The translations under genes and the position numbers were made by a program. Below, piece by piece: positions 9,500 to 19,329 of a DNA stretch of 25,431 nucleotides. The notes beneath the pieces are model-generated. The model was not told the DNA's origin, ran no database searches, and saw only the letters and a program-made list of their open reading frames with translations. Source of the DNA: Haplosporangium gracile (taxonomy: Eukaryota > Mortierellomycota > Mortierellomycetes > Mortierellales > Mortierellaceae); NCBI GenBank assembly GCA_015499985.1, contig JAAAUF010000410.1, forward strand, positions 1 through 25,431, in the 5' to 3' direction. Position 1 is the stretch's first letter. Every line of letters begins with the position of its first letter.

Positions 9500-11282
9500 T
9501 TATCCTGCTTTTGCGCTTGCTTCACCCTTTTGTGTCAATTTGAGTAACTGTCCGCTTGAAGTCGTAATGCTATTCATGTTTCGTTTAATGTTAGTACGTG
9601 CCGTTACTTGAAAGGGAGATTGCATCAAAATGGCTGAAAATGCGAATCCGGCAGGGGGAACTCACCTTTGAACGCGCCCACTGCCGACCAGATCATGGAT
9701 ATGGAATTCATGGGGGAGAAAAGAACCTCGTAATGGTTTTGATGTAATGGCCTAAAAACAAGGACAAGCAAAGTATTAGTACAAGCCATTTTAGACAAAG
9801 AGAAGGTATCAACGCACATATAGATAGAGTATAACCACTTACCGACGTCAACATGTCGCTAAACATCTGGCGCTTGATCATTCTCAGGATCTCAAGTCGA
9901 CCTTTCAAGAAGTGGGTCACAAACAGACCACCCTGGCGGATCGCAAACCGGTACGCCACATCGTCTGAGGTGCGTCCCTTGCGGGCAGCAGCATCTGTAA
10001 TCGCTGTCGTCGCCGCAATTGAATTTGTGGTACTACCGCTACCGGATATCGGGACCAGTGTGCCGGCTGCTGCTGAGGTTGGGAGGGAGGATGAGGTGTC
10101 GGCGCGGATACTTTTGGCATGCTGTTGGTTGGTGGCAGTGATTAGTTGGTTCAAAGCTGAGTGACTTCCTGCAGAGTTACTCCCGTTTACTGAGTTGTTA
10201 GTGTTGCCTGTGTAACGAGTTGCGGAGGCTTCTAGGTTGATGAGGTGTGGGTTCGCTGGTGTTGAGAGACTCCTATTGAGTAACGAGTACCGAATCAAAG
10301 TCCTAATTAATTACGCAAACAAGTTATTACGTATTGTCAGTTTGAGGCCACTAAAGTTAAATAGCCAAGTAATGGAATGAGGTCCTCGTTCTTACGTGAT
10401 ATCTTGATCTGTGGCTCCAATGGCGTCCTGGATATTGGAATGCTGGATCGAGATCTCCATACAATGACCCCCAGACACCAACTCCTTGAACCGGTCAAAG
10501 ATCTCACCCTCATCCGTGTCATCAGTATCTCCAGATCCTGGGGGCGCTACTAGTGTCGAAATCGGTACTGAGCCAGCTCTCACCCCTGCGACAGCCCCAA
10601 CAGTACCTCTGCGCTTATTTGACCTACTGATACTCGAGTGCGCAGCTGCTACCTCAGCAGAGTCCAGTTTCCGCTTGCCAGTCGAAGATGTCGATGTTGT
10701 TGCTGTAGCCTTTTTCTCCTGGGCTTCTTTAAGGTCCTTGAGGTATTCCTCCTTAGCCTGATCAATCTGGTGGATGTAGTCCTCTGTCAGCATGATGGCA
10801 AACTCGTCAGACCCTGTGCCTCCAATGTAGAACTTACGAAGCGTTCCATCCTTGATCAACTGAGCCTACTTTGCATTGTTCATAAAAACGAAGTGAAATG
10901 AGTGTTCAGTTCTGCTCTTAAACCTTTTCGTATACAAAAATATGCACAACTTCAAAAAGGAATCGCTACTTACAAGGGTGCGGTCAACAGTGGTGTGATC
11001 CGTGAGGATGCTGTAGATCTGGTGGATCATACAAACCCTCGGGAACCGCTTCTGCTGGCGGACTTTTTCTGGCTTTAACAGGTTCAGGAGATAGTTGATT
11101 GTACCGAAAGTGTCGACGGGATATGAAACTGCATTGGTGCCCGCCGGTGCAGAGGACAAAGTTGCTGTTGCTCTTATTGAAGAAAAAGGTCTTGTTGACG
11201 GAAATTGGTGGCGTCGCTGCGGAGTTGAACTTTGGCCTCTTTGACGTCGTCTGGGGTCTGTAGCTGACGACGGGAGGACCAT
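9500..11282 (-). CDS. STK19: STK19-type winged-helix protein
   Basis: Five exons: 11282-10974, 10865-10396, 10302-9843, 9751-9666 and 9569-9500. They encode 464 aa. Conserved blocks lie in the same order as in human STK19: FPRVCMIHQIYSILTDHTTVDRTL, then a DGTLRKFYIGG...EFAIMLTEDYIHQI block, IGATDQDITTLIRYSLL, GGLFVTHFLKGRLEILRMIK, HEFHIHDLVG and ITTSSGQLLKL. Human STK19 was named a kinase but is now regarded as a DNA-binding winged-helix protein working in transcription-coupled repair. No kinase motifs are seen here. The protein is longer than human because of two low-complexity Ser/Thr/Ala-rich insertions; the first carries basic NLS-like runs (TGKRKLD, RSNKRRG). An in-frame ATG at 11393 would add 37 hydrophobic, poorly conserved residues; I prefer 11282. 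The gene converges on the DUF2408 gene, leaving 113 bases. Confidence 0.9.
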
Positions 11283-11699
11283 GGACGGGGGGGCTGTAAG
11301 GGTAATGTAGGAGAGAATTACAAGAGTGTATGTGAGTGAAAAGATTGATGATGTTGTTGTTAGTCGTTGTTGTAATGGAGGAAGAGTTGTCACATTTGGG
11401 CGAAGGGAAACACTACTGTACTTGGCACATCATTTGAGCCACTTTCCTTATTTAAACACTCCGTCGTCATCACTATCGCACTACACGCACGTCTTGTCAT
11501 CTCCCGCATGCTTATGCAAATAGATGGGGTTGGAGCTCGAGATAACAAATTATTTTTTTTCTCCCACAAGACTTTACTTTTTGCGGTTTGCATTTCTCTC
11601 CATTCTCATTCTTTCCCTTTTACTTTACTCTTGTTCAACGCCCATTCACTCCCCTCCCACTTCACTCACTTTTTCATGACCCATCCTAACCACATAATC
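11283..11699. promoter_or_regulatory. Divergent promoter between STK19 and RCF2 genes
   Basis: 417 bases between two start codons facing away from each other. The RCF2 side ends in a long CT-rich leader (TTCTCATTCTTTCCC, CACTCCCCTCCCAC). The STK19 side contains an in-frame upstream ATG at 11393. No other gene is supported. Confidence 0.55.
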
Positions 11700-12676
11700 A
11701 TGTCGATCAACCCCACTCACATTCAGGAAGGCAACGCCGAGGAGAAAAACTCGCTCATCCTCACCGCTGCTGCCAAGGGCGCTGGACTCGCCGTCGTCAC
11801 CGCAGGACTCGTCGCCTTCACCGGTGCCCGCTACTCTCACACCTACCAGACCCTCACCCGCCCCATGAAGACCTTCCTCCTCGGATCCGGTACGAACTCT
11901 TACATCACTACTGCAGGAAGATAAGAAAACTTATAACATAGATACACTGTTGATCTGTCATTCTTGTCTTAAATTAACCAAAACACATCCACTCTCTCTC
12001 GTTTCATAGGAGTGGCGGCAACATCAATCTTGTTTGCGGATCATGCCCGTGTACACTACGAGGACCGCCAACTGTTGCGTCATTTGGATCAGGAAGCTGC
12101 AGAGAAAGCCCGTGCCGAGATTCGTGCTCAGCGTGGAATCCTGGCTGAACTTAACTACCAGGTCCGTGAGAATAGAAACATGGTCGTTGGTGTCTCCTGG
12201 TTGACCTGCATGGGCGGCTCCTTGCTCTACACCTTCTCCCAGAAGGGCCTCACCACCACCCAGCGCATCGTAACTGCTCGTACGTCATTCTTCATCACAC
12301 CGAATCTTTGCTGTTGTTGTTTTTTTTTGCTGCTATTGCAACTACTTGCATGCATGGCTGCATGGAAAGTTGAAGGAATCGGTCACAATGATTTTGATTT
12401 TGCATAAGCCTAGTCGTATACGATACTAATAGCTGTTTCGCTCTATTGTTATTGCAAATAGGTATGTACGCACAAGGATTCACCATTTTGACAATGATGG
12501 CGGTGGCTGCTTTGGAGTTGACAGAGACACCTGTGCCCAAGAAGGAGATCTTGACCGACGAGTGGAAGGCCATCTTGGCCAAGGACAAGCAGGGCAACTA
12601 CATCGTCAAGGACACCGCCCCCCCTCTGGATGCCAAGACTGCTCACGCTGTTGCCACCTCATTATCCTCTGATTAA
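11700..12676 (+). CDS. RCF2: Rcf2-like HIG1-domain respiratory supercomplex factor
   Basis: Three exons: 11700-11889, 12010-12279 and 12462-12676. They encode 224 aa, the same length as S. cerevisiae Rcf2. The C-terminal HIG1 domain has two hydrophobic segments, VVGVSWLTCMGGSLLY and FTILTMMAVAALEL, joined by the signature loop QRIVTARMYAQG, which matches QKIVQARMYAQ in yeast. A further N-terminal hydrophobic stretch (GAGLAVVTAGLVAFTGARY) also fits Rcf2. By family it sits in the mitochondrial inner membrane and associates with cytochrome c oxidase and III-IV supercomplexes. The start at 11700 is preferred; an in-frame ATG at 11676 would add eight residues (MTHPNHII). Confidence 0.88.
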
Positions 12677-13017
12677 ATGACGATTTTTGTGATATCGACC
12701 ACCCCATCTACCCACCTCTGAGGCGCTGGATACTATCGCCTGATGATCAATATTCTTTTCTCGCCTTTCTAGCGCCAACACCATTACACACCACACTCCG
12801 ACATGCATCTTCACATCTCCACTCCACCAGCAGCACTCGCATTACCTTTTCACTTTCGATCTAGACCCCCTCCTTCATTACCATAGACGCACGACCTTGT
12901 TCATTATCAAATACACATTTCTTTTTTCCTTCACGTCGATCTTCACACAACGAAATGTACAATTTTAAACCCTTTTTTTATTCAACTTGGTGACGCACAA
13001 AAAACATACTCCGACAA
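12677..13017. other. Convergent intergenic region, no gene seen
   Basis: 341 bases between the stop of the RCF2-like gene and the stop of the next minus-strand gene. It is rich in CACA and CCAC on the plus strand, and a T run near 12970 could serve a polyadenylation site. It probably holds two overlapping or abutting 3' UTRs. Confidence 0.6.
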
Positions 13018-14023
13018 TCAGACAGCAACACTAATAGAAAAGACACACTCTACATTAGGATTTGAACCTGGTAGAAGACGATAGAATTGTAGGTTCATTC
13101 GATGGGATGGCATTGTAAAAATGGGTTGCCGGGGCGTATGATTCCATGGGGATATGAGGTTGTCGATAGGGGTTCTTGGAAGTCGGCAATATCGATTCTG
13201 CATCGCGCTTTCTTCGACGACTGATAATTTTGACAGAAAGACAGATTTTTTCTTGGACGAAATGGATACGATCGGCGAGAAATCCTGATTGGAGGTAAAG
13301 GAGGAAGAGAAAGGTGAGGAAGGGAATAAGGTATTGGGGGGGGGGGGTTGGAGCGTCGATCATTAACGAGGCATGATGATTGTATCTCATGATCAGACTC
13401 TGAGATGGCACGCGCTTCATGTCCCCGCCAGAATCGAGGAACGGCGGTGACAGCGAGGGAGTGGGAGGTGAAGATCTTGCTTAGGAGGACGGCACAGCCG
13501 GTGGGGGATTCTAAGCTCTGTTTGACGGCATTTTCAGTTCTCTTTACGTGAAGGAGGAGCAACTCCGATAGATCTCTCATGTAGACTTTCCAGGATAGAC
13601 TCGAACGGAAGACTGCAAGACGACATGTCATCCGGAAAGGCTAAACTCTTCAAGTGCCTCGACATTCCGGCACGATCAACAGAGGTGTAAACTCAAGATA
13701 CACTTCCTATGAGAAAGGCTTGAGAAGGAGGAGGAGGTGTAGGGGAGGACCGCCGGCGATGCAAGAATGTCATGATGTGTTTACGGATAATCACCCATGA
13801 CATGACGAGCTCACGCACGATTTGAGAAGTCCTAGGAAAGCTGGCAATATAGACGAGGACGGACGAGATGGTGAGAACGTAGATCGACCATTTCCGGTCA
13901 GCACACTGTGGTGATTAGGAACATATCAAAGAGTGAGCTTTAGGGCGCTGAAAGATTTACACGAAAAGAAAAAAAAAAAAATACGCGTTTCTCTACGCGT
14001 CTATGTCTCAAATTGATCGACAT
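13018..14023 (-). CDS. Unrecognised small membrane protein (orphan 1)
   Basis: I do not recognise this family. Proposed exons: 14023-13997, 13905-13704, 13612-13368 and 13284-13018, giving 246 aa with all phases closing. Support comes from C-ending codons in the chosen frames, good acceptors (TCACCACAG, GTCTTGCAG, and CTCCAATCAG after a long pyrimidine tract) and an intronic G12/C12 run. The protein starts MSINLRHRR, then has one hydrophobic segment (about 14-32, WSIYVLTISSVLVYIASF) after basic residues, suggesting a signal anchor. A basic, Pro-rich stretch (HRRRSSPTPPPP) and an amphipathic helix-like part (VYMRDLSELLLLHVKRTENA) follow. The donors GTGTAT and GTTAAT are weak and the 27-base first exon is uncertain. 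A competing frame at 13095-13631 can be read through without the last intron. Confidence 0.5.
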
Positions 14024-14124
14024 TATTTTTTATTTGAATAGCCAAAAGAACAGAAAAAGGTCAATCAGTACGCCTTGCAACAACGACCCAAGCGGAAGTT
14101 AAGCAAACAGAATCCAAAACGCGA

Positions 14125-14799
14125 TCAGATTCCACGAGCATCCGTAGAGGTAGAAGCTGCCCCTGCCTCGACGACTGACGGATGAGGAAGGTTGGCAACA
14201 ATGAGCTGGTATTCTGGGGGGACGTGTGCCCTGGCTCCGTCGATTTGGTATGGAAATGCAGAAAAGAAAACATAGACGTCACCGTTGATATCCCTACGCT
14301 TGAAAAGAAAGACCAGGGTCAGCTCTGCGAGGGGAGTGATCTCGTAGAAGAGTCTGTAGTTGTCCTTCTTGCAAACCCTGGCGACATTGTTGACCATGAC
14401 TGCGTCGCGGATAGATTGATCGGAGCTCTGAGTAGGAGCTTTGCTCTTGTATCAGTACATAGTTTAGACGTGTTTTTTTTTTGGTCCTGCAGAGATCTAA
14501 TTGAAAAAACACCGTCGTAGTATAAGAACGATACCAGCAACATGGCATCTGATGTGACACAGAGGCGGATCAAGTCTGAAGTCTTTCGTCACACCAGGAG
14601 GTGATATTACGCGAGTAGGTATTGATTTGTGAGAGACAGAATTGTTTTCTTTACTTGAGAGACTTGACGAGACGAAGCGACTGGCGACGGGGTAATAGGT
14701 ATACAGTAAGAAGAAGAAAAAAATAAATCCGAGTGCATAGTTGAAAAAGAGGCAGGGCCAGATTAGAGACCGATTATGTGTTGTTGCGGGTAGACTCAT
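14125..14799 (-). CDS. Unrecognised N-terminally anchored membrane protein (orphan 2)
   Basis: I do not recognise this family. Proposed exons: 14799-14655, 14575-14535 and 14427-14125, giving 162 aa; phases close and codon choice fits neighbouring genes. After MSLPATTHNRS comes a strongly hydrophobic, Phe-rich segment (about 12-35) ending in YYPVASRF, which looks like a signal anchor or signal peptide. The rest is a compact domain containing DAVMVNNVARVCKKDNYR, FYEITPLAELTLVFLFKRR and DVYVFFSAFPYQIDG, predicted to be mostly beta-strand by eye. The stop lies 102 bases before the start of orphan 1 on the same strand, so the two could be neighbours or parts of one transcript unit. An intron in the 5' UTR (14959-14854) supports real transcription from this strand. 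Confidence 0.55.
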
Positions 14800-14853
14800 T
14801 GTAGTTGAGGTGAGCGCAATAGGAGTTGGTTTAGAGCGAGAGAAGTGTTGCGT

Positions 14854-14959
14854 CTATGATGTTGTGTCAGTAAGGAAGGGGAGGACGCAGAAGAAAGAAG
14901 CGAATGAGTAAAAAGACACGGGAGAAAAAAAGAAGATAAAAAAAAAGAGAGAAACTTAC
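14854..14959 (-). other. Predicted 5' UTR intron of orphan 2
   Basis: The minus strand shows a consensus donor GTAAGT immediately after CATTCATTGC (exon end 14960). It also has a pyrimidine-rich interior, a TACTGAC branch-point match and an acceptor CATCATAG before 14853. The joined leader reaches the ATG at 14799 with no earlier ATG in that frame. Confidence 0.6.
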
Positions 14960-15022
14960 GCAATGAATGTGATTGTGGTATTTGACCAATTTTAATTTTT
15001 GAGAAGCAATTTTATGTACGCA

Positions 15023-15530
15023 TTAAGAGCTACTTTGTTTTGTTGTTTTGTGCGCCGAATGTTGTTCACCAAATGCTCTCAGTTTGGTCAGACCTGAGGG
15101 GTCATTGAGGTGGAGGTCGCCGGAACCACGCGCGTCGATAGGTGCGGAAGGCACTGTGAGATGACCTGGAACGATCCGAGCCCAGCTCTGCCTGTGTCCC
15201 TCGATGAGACATCGAGGGATCAACATGGGTACCCACAGCTTCTCCTTTCGGCTTCGAACAGAATGAGAGGCACATAGTCTGTGAGGATCATTATGTCGCA
15301 AAACTCTTGATAACCCGCGTTCACTGTATTGCTGATGATCAGTCCCTCGATTGCAGCGTCCATTTTTGCCTGGCTTGTGTGATGGACTTGATACTTTGCC
15401 GCCAAAGACGATGAAGGTGGTAAAAAAGAGTAGTAGATATATCCAGTGAACCACTGCACACACCACGTATTTGGCCCGTCCATGACAAGCGGATTTAGAA
15501 GGAGTATAAAAGTTTTTGCTGGTGACATGA
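15023..15530 (-). pseudogene. Coding relic with two apparent frame breaks
   Basis: Three segments with coding-like codon use follow one another but in alternating frames. First comes a hydrophobic stretch (about 15465-15395) that reads VHWIYLLLFFTTFIVFGGK. Then a segment (about 15395-15250) reads MDAAIEGLIISNTVNAGYQ and FCDIMILTDYVPLILFEAE. Last, in the first frame again, KLWVPMLIPRCLIEGHRQSW and VPSAPIDARGSGDLHLND run to a TAA at 15023. No in-frame ATG precedes the first segment, and any intron that would join them is 41-49 bases with poor signals. Either this is a decaying gene with two compensating indels, or the assembly has errors, or introns are unusually short. I do not recognise the family. 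Confidence 0.5.
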
Positions 15531-15616
15531 CATGTTTAACCTATGGTTTATTTTATTCATTTCTGTACAATCGATATTTTTGAGAGGTCTCTGTAAGTGA
15601 AGCTATTATTTTTTTT

Positions 15617-17317
15617 TTACAACTTGGATCCGTTGTCGAGGATCTGGGCACGACGGGCCTTAATGGCTTCATTACGAGCACGGATATCGTCTCCGCGCAT
15701 CAGCTCAAAGCGAGCCAACTGCATGGTATGGACCTCATCGGGACCATCAGCAATACGGAGGGTACGAGCACCAGCATAGAAGCGGGCCAGGGGAAAGTCC
15801 TGGCTGACACCAGCAGCACCGTGGGCCTGGATGGCCAAATCGATCACGCGCTGCAACATCTGGGGGACCATGATCTTGGCCATGGCAATGTCGCGGAGAG
15901 CACCCTTGGCGTTGGTCTTGTCGATCTTGTCGGCAGCCGAGAGGACCATCAGGCGGGAGGCGTTGATCTCGATGCGCATCTTGGCAACATCTGCGGCAAC
16001 GGTTCCGTGACGGGCCAGGATGCGACCGAAGGTGCGGCGCGAGGGATCGGTGACACGGGCGATCATGACGTCTAAAGAGCGCTCGGCCATGCCGATGGCA
16101 CGCATGCTAATATGAAGAATTTGGAAGAGAAAATCAGCGGGCGAAATAATCCCTTCGATCACTTGAAACCTTGCTCTACCTAGAAACCCTAAATTCCTTG
16201 AAAGAAGAAGTACTCAAAGTAACATACCAGTGGTGGATACGACCAGGTCCCAAACGACCCTGAATGACCTCGAAACCACGGCCCTCACCAAGGATAATGT
16301 TGGCGACAGGGACACGGACGTTGGTGAACTTGACCTCGCAATGTCCCTCAGGAGCATCATCATATCCAAAGACGTGCATGGGGCGAACAACCTCAACTCC
16401 GGGGGTATCAGCAGGGACAATGACGATCGACTGTTGTCTGTACTTGTGCTCATTGTTGGGGTCGGACTTACCCATGACCAAGTAGACCTTGCAGCGGGGG
16501 TCACCAGCGCCCGAAATCCACCACTTGTGTCCGTTGATAATGTAGTGATCGCCCACACGCTCGATCGAGGTCTCAATGTTGGTGGCATCCGAAGAAGAGA
16601 CTGCAATCTCGGTCATGGCAAAGGCCGAGCGAATCTTACCGTTCATGAGGGGAACAAGCCACTTGGCTTTTTGTTCGGGGGTGCCGTACTTGGCAAAGAC
16701 CTCCATGTTGCCGGTATCGGGGGCCGAGCAATTGAGGGCCTCGGGGGCGACACGAGGGCAGCGACCGGTGATCTCGCAGAGGGTGGCGTACTCGAGGTTG
16801 GTCAATCCAGGACCCTCGGGATATGACTTGTTCAAGAATAAGTTCCAGAGACCCAACGACTTGGCCTTTGCCTTGAGCTCCTCCATGATTGGGGGCACGG
16901 ACTAATCGACAAGGAGGAAAAGAAAAAAAGGGGATGAGATTTCGTTCTTTTGTTGTTGAAATGATTGCTGAAATCTATATGATTGCGGGGCATGTTGATA
17001 GTTACCGTCCAGCGCTTGTCGCCGGTTCCGACCTGGCTCTCGTAGATCTCCTCGGCTGGCAAGCAGTCATTCTAAGGGATATGGAACAAACGTAAAGAAT
17101 GGTGTGAGTGGTTCAGTTTTTTATGATACCCAGCGAGTAATCACCATTGACAACTCTGTGTTGACGGCGCCGGCTGGTTCAAAGAGGAGGTAGAATGAAC
17201 CCCGCATGGGGAGAATGAGAAAAGGGATGGAAGTGTTTTTTTTCGTACGTTGACAAAGTCGATGAGCTTCTTTTGGAGCTCCTGGCAGCGGGGCGAGACT
17301 TCAAAGATGGAGGTCAT
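15617..17317 (-). CDS. Acyl-CoA dehydrogenase, ACAD10/11-like
   Basis: Four exons: 17317-17249, 17071-17006, 16901-16228 and 16106-15617. They encode 432 aa, the usual length of the stand-alone enzyme. It catalyses the first, FAD-dependent oxidation of acyl-CoA in beta-oxidation. N-terminal, middle and C-terminal ACAD domains are all present. Visible family sequence includes [39 protein letters not shown] (flavin-binding segment), [37 protein letters not shown] and LGPGRIHHC. The C-terminal [15 protein letters not shown] and [16 protein letters not shown] complete the family pattern. The [13 protein letters not shown] segment is typical of the ACAD10/11 subgroup. The fused N-terminal kinase-like domain of animal ACAD10/11 is absent. 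No clear mitochondrial presequence ([18 protein letters not shown]), so it may be peroxisomal or cytosolic-facing; no PTS1 at the C-terminus (GSKL) beyond a KL ending. Confidence 0.94.
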
Positions 17318-18128
17318 TGTTGAATGAGAGTTGTGAATCAGGTTGCGTTTAAGAAAAGGAATGTGGAGGTGAAATGAATGAAGAGAAGAGAAAAGAAGGC
17401 AAAAGAGAGCGACAAGCAGTATATTTAGTAGGGACTCCAAAATCCATACCCACGGCCCGATCGAGCAAGAGAGGATGGTTTCTCCACAACCTTACTTTGT
17501 GTGCAGGACACTCCTAATGGCACTACTGGCAGTACAAAAATTATTTGGGCAGCTGTGACCCAATCGATCGCCTTGCCGCTGGGGTCCGCCGACCGACCGA
17601 TTGACTACAGGCAACAAGCCTGCAATAGTTATGGCGCTCCGTAGGTCTGCTGAATATGCATTCGGCACTCTTGTTTCCGGAGCTTCTCCCTTCTCTTTGC
17701 CTCATTCCATGATCCATGCAAGGTTTTAAAACCTCATTGAAGACGAGTAAAAGATAACAAAACGCCTTCTTTGTATTTTCCCGATAGACGAAGCACTTCC
17801 AACCGAACACCAACAACGGAAATGAGAAAACAAAATGAAATCCTTGTCAACCGAGCGAGAAGCAAAAAATATTCGCGCTTGGTCATCAAATTCTCAAGCT
17901 GACCCATCCTCTTTTCTGTAAAGAGGAAATAATTGTAGACGACGAGAAAAATAAAAGTAGGAAAAGTGAAAAAAGAAGGGAGTAAATGTGGGATATATAT
18001 ACAAATGTGAGTGTTCGTATTGTTGCTTCCTATGCTTTGCTACCTGGCCATGTGTGAATTTGAAAAGAAAAAAAAAGTTGCTACCAAATACTAACTCAAA
18101 AGAACAGCAACGAACGATCAGCCAAAGT
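17318..18128. other. Intergenic region between ACAD promoter and EAF6 3' end
   Basis: 811 bases without a supported gene. The left part (17318 to about 17520) is the likely promoter and leader of the minus-strand ACAD gene. The right part (about 17900-18128) is AT-rich and likely the EAF6 3' UTR. A GC-richer patch at about 17550-17660 contains a short inverted repeat (CAGGCAACAAGCCTG). Open frames here (minus 17541-17816, 17894-18151) have no coding character. Confidence 0.6.
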
Positions 18129-19071
18129 CTAAACATCCAGGTCTTCATCACCGTCGGCTGTGGAAGAGAGGCGGATCTTCTTGGGTGGCCTGCTGCTATC
18201 CTTGGGATGGTTGGATGATGATGATGATGACTTTTGCTGCTTCAGGTGTCTCCGACTGGCAGACGACGATGATGGTGGTACTGTGCTGGTTGGAGGTGGT
18301 GCAGTATTAGATGTCGAGGACGAGGTCTTGAGGGTTGGGCGTTTGCTGGTGGATGATGAGCGTCTTGATTCATCCTGTGAAGACTCCTGGTCTGGGTTGT
18401 CCTTGATCTGCAGTGCCTGTTTATACCCAACGAGGAACGAGAGGAGAGCAACAACATGTTAGTTTTTTCTGACTGTAGCATCAAAAATATCCCGGAGATG
18501 TGAAGCAAAGGCAAGTAAGATGTAGATACTTGCCTTGGTGAAGGTTGTGGAAGACATGGAGAAGAGTCGGTCAGACTCGGAGTACTTCACTCTGCTCTTG
18601 TCAGCCTTTGTGTTGATGTAGCCGTCGAATCCCCGGATGATGTTTCCTCCGTGCTGTGTGTCCTCCAAATACGATCCTTCAAATGCGTAGATACTGTTCT
18701 CCAGTCCAGCCTATAAAATCAGCGATAAAAAACAACAATACGATATTAGCACATGGTCCTTGGTCATACCTCTGCTTCTCGTCCCCGCTGCAGCAATGTC
18801 CTTGTGACGTTGTCCCCTGGTTGTATCGTCCATACCAAGTTGCGATCAACAAGCTTCTTGCGGGTCATTAGCTCGTTGAGTTCGTTCTTGGCGTCGAGGT
18901 ACAACTGGTGAGTAACCTTTTCTTTCTAATAAGAACGAAAAAAGTAGTGGAGTTGATGTCGTTATGAGTTAATCTCTAGCGAGATTCCTTTGCCTCTGAC
19001 CTTGCATCCTTCTTGTCCTGGACTGACTGGAATAATAAAAGACGATTCCTCCTTACTGGCGCGTCTGGCAT
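18129..19071 (-). CDS. EAF6: Eaf6/MEAF6 subunit of histone acetyltransferase complexes
   Basis: Four coding exons: 19071-19057, 18925-18836, 18710-18534 and 18416-18129. They encode 189 aa, nearly the length of human MEAF6. The core reads [20 protein letters not shown], then [20 protein letters not shown] and [12 protein letters not shown], continuing to [16 protein letters not shown]. This aligns block by block with human ELAELVKRKQELAETL...[24 protein letters not shown]. The N-terminal half is a coiled coil. The C-terminal tail is Ser/Pro-rich with basic patches ([10 protein letters not shown]) and an acidic end. By family it is a nuclear subunit of NuA4 (and NuA3/MOZ-type) acetyltransferases. 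The third intron (18533-18417) begins with GC instead of GT (GCAAGT); only this choice keeps phase and conserved sequence. The first coding exon has only five codons. Confidence 0.9.
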
Positions 19072-19116
19072 GGCTGTGTGAAGTGTGCGAGGGTGATGGG
19101 ATTCTGTTGCTGATGG

Positions 19117-19120
<4 letters not shown>

Positions 19121-19147
<27 letters not shown>
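19121..19147. repeat. (TG)13 microsatellite
   Basis: Perfect alternating TG run of 27 bases beginning 49 bases upstream of the EAF6 start codon, thus probably in its leader or core promoter. Confidence 0.95.
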
Positions 19148-19329
19148 TGCTTTGATATGTCCTGGGCTGTCCTAATAACAATAGCTGCCTTGTTTGCCTC
19201 CTGTCTGTTTCCTGTCCTGTGAGTGATTGATGTGATGTGTTGAATGGAAAGAAGAGAAAAATACAAAAGTCGATCCCTCTCTCTCTCACTTGAACAACAA
19301 ACAAGTGACCCTTCCCCTGCCTGTCACAC

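Noticed and set aside
11283..11393. N-terminal extension of STK19 from ATG 11393
   Set aside because: The added residues are hydrophobic and unlike any STK19 start; kept only as an alternative.
13095..13631. 178-aa uninterrupted minus-strand frame
   Set aside because: Its first part overlaps the proposed third exon of orphan 1 and is in the same frame. The later part reads through a long pyrimidine tract with C12 that looks like an intron ending CTCCAATCAG.
16230..16826. 198-aa open frame on the plus strand inside the ACAD gene
   Set aside because: Antisense shadow of a highly biased exon; the minus strand encodes a clear acyl-CoA dehydrogenase and the plus frame has no family character.
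17141..17220. Extra ACAD exon (peptide starting [16 protein letters not shown])
   Set aside because: A 29-base exon with plausible borders would break the phase. Joining 17249 directly to 17071 gives [15 protein letters not shown], which fits the family.
17541..17660. Possible structured RNA or MITE in a GC-richer patch
   Set aside because: Only a 5-bp stem inverted repeat was seen. No tRNA A/B boxes, no terminal repeats and no target duplication.
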